Shown here: one piece after another, positions 58,955-64,000 of the stretch | How positions within the stretch are numbered: position 1 is the first letter of the stretch | Layout: every line of letters begins with the position of its first letter | Source of the DNA: CAZRVH01 sp964608325 | GTDB taxonomy: Bacteria; Patescibacteriota; Gracilibacteria; Peribacterales; Peribacteraceae | Length of the DNA stretch: 64,000 nt | Direction: 5' to 3' | NCBI GenBank assembly: GCA_964608325.1 | Contig: CAZSMX010000005.1 | Location: forward strand, 1-64,000 | Notes under the pieces: model-generated | What the model was told of the DNA's origin: nothing | The model's database searches: none | Seen by the model: only the letters and a program-made list of their open reading frames with translations | Made by a program: the position numbers and the translations under genes

Positions 58955-59589
58955 GTGCGTTCCTTTCCGTCGCATACCGGGTGTTACGCGCGATCGTTCT
59001 GGGTATCGGGCTCTTCTTTTGTGCGTCCGCCATATTCATCGGAATCATTACGTTGGTCGTTTTGCGTGGTTTTAACGGTTCCGGTCAGCTTCCCACAGAT
59101 TGCGCGATCGTCTTCGGCGCGGCGGTCTACGGTACGCAATTCGCCGGTCCGGGCATCGTACGCAGGGTCGGGGGAGCAGGGGAGTACTACCGGCAGGGGT
59201 TGATCACGCGGAAAATCATCCTGAGCGGCGGTACGGGTTCGGGAAACAAATTGAGCGAGGCGCAGGTGATGAAGAGGGAAGCGCTCAAGCAGGGGATACC
59301 TTCCGCCATGATTTTTACGGAGGACGAATCGCACTCGACGTTGGAAAATCTCCGGTTCTCCCAGCCACTTGCAAAAGATTGCAAATCTGTCGTGGGTATC
59401 AGCGACAAATACCATCTCGCGCGCATCGACCTCCTGGCGCGCCGACTTGACTGGGATAATTTTTCGACGGTTCCGGTACAAGGCAGTCCGACCAAGGACT
59501 TCGAACGCCAGAGCGTCATCCGGGAAATCATCGCGTACACATACTACGTGCTGCACGCGGACGCGCTCATACATTTGTACACCGAGTGA
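58951..59589 (+). CDS. DUF218 (YdcF/SanA-like) membrane protein
   Basis: The protein has 212 residues. One transmembrane helix (about 12-38) precedes a DUF218 domain: DCAIVFGAAV, GEYYRQGLITRKIILSGG, EAQVMKREALKQGIP, and STLENLRFS. The family acts in envelope functions including vancomycin sensitivity in E. coli (SanA). ATG 58951 overlaps the upstream TGA (ATGA), indicating translational coupling with the baseplate-J-like gene and probably one pgk-led operon. Confidence 0.88.
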   Translation: MSAFLSVAYRVLRAIVLGIGLFFCASAIFIGIITLVVLRGFNGSGQLPTDCAIVFGAAVYGTQFAGPGIVRRVGGAGEYYRQGLITRKIILSGGTGSGNKLSEAQVMKREALKQGIPSAMIFTEDESHSTLENLRFSQPLAKDCKSVVGISDKYHLARIDLLARRLDWDNFSTVPVQGSPTKDFERQSVIREIIAYTYYVLHADALIHLYTE

Positions 59590-59663
59590 AACACACCTAT
59601 TGATTCGTGCGTCAGACATCCATAGCCAAAAAAGCCCTATAAACGCGTATAGGTCAATTGATT

Positions 59664-59691
59664 TATTAACATAAAAAGCATTATGTTAAGT
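59664..59691 (+). other. dif: dif-like XerCD/XerH recombination site
   Basis: A 28-bp site with arms TATTAACATAA and TTATGTTAAGT around a 6-base centre (aaagca). TTAACATAA and TTATGTTAA are perfect inverted repeats. The right arm differs from the E. coli XerD arm TTATGTTAAAT at one base. It lies directly at the 5' end of the tyrosine recombinase gene, as with difH/xerH and difSL/xerS systems. It suggests this region is near the replication terminus. Confidence 0.8.
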
Positions 59692-59709
59692 ACGATCAGT
59701 CTCCCGATT

Positions 59710-60639
59710 ATGACTCCCCTGCAACTTCCACAGGCAATCGAACGGTACCTGCAGTTCCTTCAGTCCGAGGAGAACAAGTCCTCCCTCACCGTATCCAACT
59801 ATCGCCAGTCGCTGGCGCTGCTTCAGGAATTGATGTCTGTTACTAAAGTCACCGACATCGATAAAGATACGATTCGTGATTATAAACAGAAATTACATAC
59901 GTATAAGACGAAACAAGGCGGAGAACTGCTCCTTCGCACCCGCAACCATCATCTCACGGTGTTGCGGGCTTTTTTGCGTTACCTTAGCGCAGAAGAGGAG
60001 ATCGACGTCTATCCCCCGGACCGCGTGAAACGTTTCAAGGAGGAGCAACGCGAGGTGAAGGTCCTGACGCACGAGGAGCTGCAGAGGCTTCTCGATGCAC
60101 CGAATGCGGAAGACAGGGTTGGGAAGCGCGACAAGGCCATCCTGCAGATGTTCTTCTCCACTGGATTGCGTCTCGCGGAATTGCGTTCCCTGAACAGGAA
60201 GGATCTGAACTTCAAGACGCGGGAGATCAGCGTGCGCGGAAAGCGAAGCAAGATCCGCGTGGTGTTCCTCTCCGACGAAGCCGTGGCCGCTCTGGAGGAC
60301 TATCTGACGACCCGCCTGGACCATCTCCTTCCCCTCTTTATACGCAACCCGGAGAAAGCGGTGAGCATCATGCCGCCCGGAGAGGAATTCAGGCTCTCGC
60401 GCATCAGCATTTATAACATCGTGAAGAAATACGCCTTGGCCGCGGGCATCGTCAGCGACCCGTCGCCGCACACGTTGCGCCATTCGTTCGCCACGGACCT
60501 GCTGCGCAATGGCGCCGATCTCCGATCCGTGCAAGAACTCCTGGGCCACAAGGATCTCTCCACAACGCAGATTTACACCCATGTGACGAATCCTCAGTTG
60601 AAGGAAGTGCATAGGAAATACCACGGAAAGACTTCTTGA
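59710..60639 (+). CDS. xer: Tyrosine recombinase, probable Xer chromosome-dimer resolvase
   Basis: The protein has 309 residues from ATG 59710; the alternative ATG 59683 lies inside the dif-like site. A core-binding SAM-like domain (about 1-100) precedes the catalytic domain. Active-site residues: Arg in TGLRLAELRSL, Lys in RGKRSKIR, HTLRHSFAT (His and Arg), LGHKDLSTT (His), and nucleophile Tyr in IYTHV. It should resolve chromosome dimers at the adjacent dif-like site with FtsK. No second Xer is seen in the window, so it may act alone. Confidence 0.92.
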   Translation: MTPLQLPQAIERYLQFLQSEENKSSLTVSNYRQSLALLQELMSVTKVTDIDKDTIRDYKQKLHTYKTKQGGELLLRTRNHHLTVLRAFLRYLSAEEEIDVYPPDRVKRFKEEQREVKVLTHEELQRLLDAPNAEDRVGKRDKAILQMFFSTGLRLAELRSLNRKDLNFKTREISVRGKRSKIRVVFLSDEAVAALEDYLTTRLDHLLPLFIRNPEKAVSIMPPGEEFRLSRISIYNIVKKYALAAGIVSDPSPHTLRHSFATDLLRNGADLRSVQELLGHKDLSTTQIYTHVTNPQLKEVHRKYHGKTS

Positions 60640-60730
60640 ATAAGGTGGCAATTAACAGTCCTGTGCATTTTTACGGAGATCGTTTTAACGTATGATTGCT
60701 TCCGAATCCTATTTCTTTCTCACTTTTTCC

Positions 60731-61462
60731 ATGTCCACGAACACGAATAATCCTTGGTTCGCGTCGACCATCGGTCTCGCGGGTCTTATTGTCGGATACG
60801 TGCTTGCCAACGGCGTCGGCGGCATCAGTATGCCTTCGCTTCCTTCCGGCGGTACGACCGGTGGCGGCGCTGCATCCGTTGCGGCTGCTCCCACGCCGGC
60901 TCCGAGCAACGACACTCCCGCCGATGCGGATGATGATCCGTTCATCGGAAAGGCAAATGCGCCGATCACGCTCGTGGAATTCACGGATTACCAGTGCCCC
61001 TTCTGCGCCCGCCATTTCACGAATACCTACGGCCAGATCAAGACGAACTACGTCGATACGGGCAAGGTGAAGTACGTGTCGCGCGATTACCCGCTCGGTT
61101 TCCACAAGTTCGCCCAGAAGGCCGCTGAGGCATCTGAGTGTGCCAACAAGCAGGGCAAGTTCTGGGAGATGCACGACAAGCTGTTCAGCACGCAGGCAAC
61201 GTGGAGCGCCCTCGCCGATGCCATTCCTACGTTCAAGCAGTACGCGAAAGACCTGAAGTTGAACACTTCGCAGTTCGACAGCTGTCTCGACAACGGTGAC
61301 ACTGCCGCGGAAGTTGCAGCAGACCAGGCAGACGGAGCCGCTTCGGGCATCGACGGAACGCCGGGCTTCTGGATCCTCGGACCGGACGGTCAGAACCAGA
61401 AGATCAGCGGAGCATTCCCCTACGCTACCTTCCAGGCTGCGTTCGACAACATGCTGAAGTAA
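60731..61462 (+). CDS. DsbA-like thiol-disulfide oxidoreductase
   Basis: The protein has 243 residues. An N-terminal hydrophobic helix (about 11-30) and Gly/Ala/Pro-rich tether precede a thioredoxin-fold DsbA domain (about 70-243). Its redox site is CPFC in DYQCPFCARHF, and the cis-Pro lies in GTPGFWIL. It would form disulfides in exported proteins, which fits the many Cys-repeat surface proteins here. ATG 60731 follows a long T/C-rich leader; ATG 60692 overlaps the -10-like TATGAT and is rejected. A second Cys pair (SECANKQ, DSCLDN) is present. Confidence 0.92.
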   Translation: MSTNTNNPWFASTIGLAGLIVGYVLANGVGGISMPSLPSGGTTGGGAASVAAAPTPAPSNDTPADADDDPFIGKANAPITLVEFTDYQCPFCARHFTNTYGQIKTNYVDTGKVKYVSRDYPLGFHKFAQKAAEASECANKQGKFWEMHDKLFSTQATWSALADAIPTFKQYAKDLKLNTSQFDSCLDNGDTAAEVAADQADGAASGIDGTPGFWILGPDGQNQKISGAFPYATFQAAFDNMLK

Positions 61463-61485
61463 GAATCATTCCCATCGATTCCAAG

Positions 61486-61511
61486 AGGCGGCCGAAAGGC
61501 CGCCTTTTTTG
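61486..61511 (+). terminator. Intrinsic terminator of the DsbA-like gene
   Basis: AGGCGGCC, loop gaaa, GGCCGCCT, followed by six Ts. Confidence 0.92.
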
Positions 61512-61650
61512 TTGGTTCGACAGGCTCACCATGACAATTCTTCTAGATTGTCATTTCTCGAAACAATTTTTGCTTGCTTTCATGGGTGTACGAATGTACA
61601 CTCAGTACGTCTTTCCCACTCCCCCGCTCTCCCCCGGTACCCCTCTCCCT

Positions 61651-61794
61651 ATGAGGAAGCTCATCTCCGCCCATCGGTTTGAGAGAGTCTGCGTTGCGGA
61701 CATGGAAGACGAGTCCCGCGAGTATATCCGCGCATTCTGTATTTCCGCCGCATTGGTCACCGTGGCCGCGGCACTCCCCTCTTTCATCCTATGA
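61651..61794 (+). CDS. Small membrane protein, 47 aa
   Basis: The protein has 47 residues: a basic then acidic N-terminus (ADMEDESREY) and one C-terminal hydrophobic helix (IRAFCISAALVTVAAALPSFIL). ATG 61651 follows a strikingly C/T-rich leader (ctcccccggtacccctctccct); TACACT (61597-61602) lies about 48 bases upstream. Its TGA overlaps the next ATG. The longer frame from 61531 includes the leader and is rejected. Confidence 0.6.
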   Translation: MRKLISAHRFERVCVADMEDESREYIRAFCISAALVTVAAALPSFIL

Positions 61795-61859
61795 GCTTCG
61801 TTGCGTTCATGGCCGGCACGATCACCTGTGTGTGGATGATGAAACAGGCGATCCGGTAA
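61791..61859 (+). CDS. Micro-protein, 22 aa, coupled to the preceding gene
   Basis: MSFVAFMAGTITCVWMMKQ then AIR: a single short hydrophobic segment. The start overlaps the previous stop (ATGA), a normal sign of translational coupling, and a terminator follows 12 bases after the stop. The two may form a small membrane pair, for example a toxin-like or regulatory peptide; function unknown. Confidence 0.5.
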   Translation: MSFVAFMAGTITCVWMMKQAIR

Positions 61860-61870
61860 CACGAAACAGA

Positions 61871-61896
61871 GACGACCTACCGGGGTCGTCTTTTTT
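61871..61896 (+). terminator. Intrinsic terminator after the two small membrane genes
   Basis: GACGACC pairs with GGTCGTC, followed by six Ts. Its end touches the tyrS stop on the opposite strand. Confidence 0.9.
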
Positions 61897-63055
61897 AGAA
61901 GGTGATCTTCAAAAACTTCCTCTTCCCCACCTTCACGATTCCTTCCTCCGCTGCCTGATCGGTCGAAGCGACGGTTTCGTCTTTCATCGTAATACCCTTC
62001 TGCTCCACCAGGCGGCGCGCTTCGGACTTGGACGGGATGAGGCCGTTCTCGATGAGGACATCGATCAGAAGGGCTCCTTTTTTGGCTTTGACTTGCGGAA
62101 TATCCGTCGGAAGCTCCTTGTTGCTGAAGACGCGCGTCCATTCCGCCTCCTGTTCCTCCGCGTCCTTCGCCGAGTGGTACATGGTCACGAGTTCGCGGGC
62201 GAGGCGCATCTTGAATTCCTTCGGATTCGCGCCCTTCTTCATCTGCTTCTCCACGTCCTTGATCTCGTCCATCGGGATATCCGTCGTGCATTCCATGTAG
62301 GTCGTGATCAACTCGTCCTTGATCGACAGCACCTTGCCGTACATGTCCTTCGCCGTGTCTTCCAACCAGATGCAGTTATCGAAGGTCTTGCTCATCTTGC
62401 GGCCGTCCGTTCCTTCGATCAGCTTGGTGGTGAGGACGAACTTGTCGCGGCGGTTCTGCGCCGTCTGCAGCGTGCGGCCGCAGAGCATGTTGAACAGCTG
62501 GTCGTTGCCGCCGATTTCCGCATCGACGTCCATGAAGGCCGAGTCGTATGCCTGCATCAGCGGGTACAGGAACTCGCTCATGGCGATCGGCTTCCCTTCC
62601 TTCAATCTCTTCTCGAACATGTCGCGCTCCAGCATCTGCTGCACCGTGAAGTGACCGAGCAGGTGCGTGATTTCCTGGAACTTCAATTCGCCGAGCCACT
62701 CGTGGTTGTACTTCACCGTCACTTTGGAGAAATCCAGCACTTTGCTCGCCTGCTGTTTGTACGTCTCGAAGTTCTTCTGTACCTGCGTGAAGCCGAGTGC
62801 CTCGCGCATCTGGTCGCGGCCCGTCGGGTCCCCGATCATCGCGGTGAAGCTACCGACGAGGAAGATAACCTCGTGCCCGGCGTCAGCGAACTGGCGCAGC
62901 TTGCGCAGCGGTACGGAGTGTCCGAGGTGGAGCTTCGCACCCGTCGGGTCGATTCCCAAGTACAAACGGATGGGTTTTCCGGATGCGAGTTTTTCTTCCG
63001 CCAATTTCTGCGGAACGACTTTTTCGACGGCGCGGGTGAGCAATTCTTGGGACAT
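61895..63055 (-). CDS. tyrS: Tyrosyl-tRNA synthetase
   Basis: The protein has 386 residues. A class I synthetase: LGIDPTGAKLHLGHSVPL (HIGH motif as HLGH), GGNDQLFNML, and KMSKT for KMSKS. The C-terminal S4-like RNA-binding domain (about 325-386) has SKSEARRLVEQKGI. TACACT on the other strand (63062-63067) ends 6 bases before ATG 63055, so the mRNA is probably leaderless; the frame from 63106 would cross the promoter and an upstream terminator. Confidence 0.96.
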   Translation of the reverse strand: MSQELLTRAVEKVVPQKLAEEKLASGKPIRLYLGIDPTGAKLHLGHSVPLRKLRQFADAGHEVIFLVGSFTAMIGDPTGRDQMREALGFTQVQKNFETYKQQASKVLDFSKVTVKYNHEWLGELKFQEITHLLGHFTVQQMLERDMFEKRLKEGKPIAMSEFLYPLMQAYDSAFMDVDAEIGGNDQLFNMLCGRTLQTAQNRRDKFVLTTKLIEGTDGRKMSKTFDNCIWLEDTAKDMYGKVLSIKDELITTYMECTTDIPMDEIKDVEKQMKKGANPKEFKMRLARELVTMYHSAKDAEEQEAEWTRVFSNKELPTDIPQVKAKKGALLIDVLIENGLIPSKSEARRLVEQKGITMKDETVASTDQAAEEGIVKVGKRKFLKITF

Positions 63056-63070
63056 GGGCCGAGTGTATAC

Positions 63071-63117
63071 AAAAAAATGCCGTGAGACGAGAGGGGGGCC
63101 TCTCAATTCTCACGGCA
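63071..63117 (-). terminator. Strong intrinsic terminator just upstream of tyrS
   Basis: On the minus strand TGCCGTGAGA pairs with TCTCACGGCA, with an inner GAGAGG/CCTCTC stem, followed by seven Ts. It ends a transcript that must start upstream, between here and rluD. Confidence 0.88.
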
Positions 63118-63241
63118 GAGCACAAGGTGGACGTGTCGCGTTGAAGGCGTCCACATAGCTCGGTAGCGCATGAATGGTGTTCCATCCGTGCGATTGCGCA
63201 TACGTTATCACTGAAAATTCAGCGGTCAATCGCCTAAACAT
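63110..63241 (-). CDS. Candidate small gene or RNA between rluD and tyrS
   Basis: The terminator at 63071-63117 implies a short minus-strand transcript. A 43-codon frame (MFRRLTAEFSVITYAQSHGW start, PPCALP end) begins at ATG 63241 after a pyrimidine-rich stretch (gaatctcgattctctc) and stops inside the terminator stem. An inverted repeat GTGGACG/CGTCCAC lies within it, so it may equally be a structured RNA. No family was recognised. Confidence 0.35.
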   Translation of the reverse strand: MFRRLTAEFSVITYAQSHGWNTIHALPSYVDAFNATRPPCALP

Positions 63242-63292
63242 GAGAGAATCGAGATTCGGGCTATATTTCGGAAAGCACGCTACACTGCACGC

Positions 63293-64000
63293 ATGTCCAA
63301 GTGGATCGTCTCGTTTCCAGACCGGCTTGATGCGTTTTTGGCCAAGGAAGGCCGGACGCTCAGTCGTGCCAAGGCGCAGGAGGCGATCGAGAAAGGCTTG
63401 GTGATGGTGAATGACGACGTAACGACCAAAATGGCGTTCCGTTTGCAGGAGGGCGATACGGTCGAGCTGGAGGAAGTGGAAAAAGCGGAGGCAATCGGTA
63501 CGGAATCCGTCGATCTGCATCTCCCCGTCCTGTACGAAGACGACTCGTGCATGATCATCGACAAGCCCGCGGGCATCGCGGTGCATCCCGGCGCGGGCAT
63601 GGGCCCGGACGAAAAGACGCTGCTCAACGGCATTGCGTTCCTGTTCGCCGAACGTTCGCTCCCCTTCTCCGGAGACTCGGTACTGGTTCATCGCCTGGAC
63701 CGCGAGACGACGGGGTGTTTGTTGATCGCGAAGACGCCCGAGGCGCATCTCTTCCTCCAGAAGCAATTTGAAGACAGGACCGTGAAGAAAGAATACCTCG
63801 CACTCGTCGCGGGCGTGCCCGATCCCCCGTCCGCCGTCATCGACGCATCCATTGGCCGCAGCGCGTCGGACCGCACGAAGATGACCATCTACGGGTCGGG
63901 CAAGAGCAGGACGGCAACGACGACGTACCAGACACTGCAAAAGACGAAGGATGCCGCGCTGCTCGTGTGCGAGCTCCATACCGGCCGTACCCATCAGATC
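63293..64000 (+). CDS. RluA/RluD-family pseudouridine synthase (C-terminus cut by window)
   Basis: 236 codons are visible. An N-terminal S4 domain (about 15-65; LSRAKAQEAIEKGLVMVN) precedes the synthase domain. Catalytic Asp lies in VHRLDRETTG, and IIDKPAGIAVHPG and CELHTGRTHQI are typical motifs. It converts uridines to pseudouridine in 23S rRNA (RluD-like) by family; the target is not certain. TACACT (63281-63286) ends 6 bases before ATG 63293. Confidence 0.92.
   Translation, partial: MSKWIVSFPDRLDAFLAKEGRTLSRAKAQEAIEKGLVMVNDDVTTKMAFRLQEGDTVELEEVEKAEAIGTESVDLHLPVLYEDDSCMIIDKPAGIAVHPGAGMGPDEKTLLNGIAFLFAERSLPFSGDSVLVHRLDRETTGCLLIAKTPEAHLFLQKQFEDRTVKKEYLALVAGVPDPPSAVIDASIGRSASDRTKMTIYGSGKSRTATTTYQTLQKTKDAALLVCELHTGRTHQI

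Overview
The window looks like a chromosomal segment of a small-genome bacterium of the Patescibacteria/CPR, most likely Peregrinibacteria/Peribacteria-like. This is inference from gene content: very long Ser-rich linkers in exported proteins, DUF4215-type Cys-repeat and DUF11-like proteins, a baseplate-J-like membrane protein, a DUF5667-like protein beside a sigma factor, and many orphan single-domain envelope proteins. UGA is used as a stop (recG, talC and gnd all end in TGA), so the genetic code is standard. Base composition is moderately GC-rich except for one clearly AT-rich island at about 40.3-41.1 kb.

Layout. 0-7 kb: three large exported or surface proteins (Ca-binding-like repeats, DUF11-like repeats, a beta-propeller with Cys repeats) and tRNA-Gln. 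7-15 kb: housekeeping genes (rplU, tgt, clpP, miaA, two NUDIX proteins, recG). 15-18 kb: small membrane proteins and lipoproteins, and a frameshifted NUDIX gene. 18-25 kb: sugar metabolism (transketolase, TalC-type aldolase/transaldolase, 6-phosphogluconate dehydrogenase, ROK kinase) with a C39-like lipoprotein. 25-34 kb: sigma factor plus DUF5667-like partner, a PD-(D/E)XK nuclease-like protein, an L,D-transpeptidase-like protein, rsmH-ftsL, a 12-repeat Cys-rich exported protein, an ABC-F ATPase, two tRNAs. 34-39.6 kb: pyrH-frr-SpoU methylase cluster, a bactofilin-like membrane protein, priA. 39.6-41.1 kb: a tRNA-Pro locus with two tRNA-like decoys, a GIY-YIG protein and the AT-rich gene. 41-47 kb: an ABC exporter, a CuA-like cupredoxin divergent from a two-component system, and an acidic SLH-type surface protein. 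47-56 kb: an unknown exported protein, RarA-type ATPase, a TsaE-HD fusion, M23 peptidase, SIMPL-like protein, WecA/MraY-type transferase. 56-64 kb: pgk, a baseplate-J-like protein, a DUF218 protein, a tyrosine recombinase with a dif-like site at its 5' end, a DsbA-like protein, two tiny membrane proteins, tyrS and the start of an rluD-type gene.

Expression signals are unusual. At 22 genes a -10-like hexamer (TAnnnT) ends only 6-8 bases before the start codon, which implies leaderless mRNAs. Most other first genes have short pyrimidine-rich leaders with no Shine-Dalgarno sequence. Two genes appear to start at AUA. Three enzymes (Tgt, ROK kinase, PriA) have lost zinc-ligand cysteines. A response-regulator-like operator (CTTAA repeated every 11 bp) occurs in three promoters around the cupredoxin and two-component genes. 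The dif-like site, the shared operator, the leaderless architecture and the zinc-ligand losses are the observations most worth testing.
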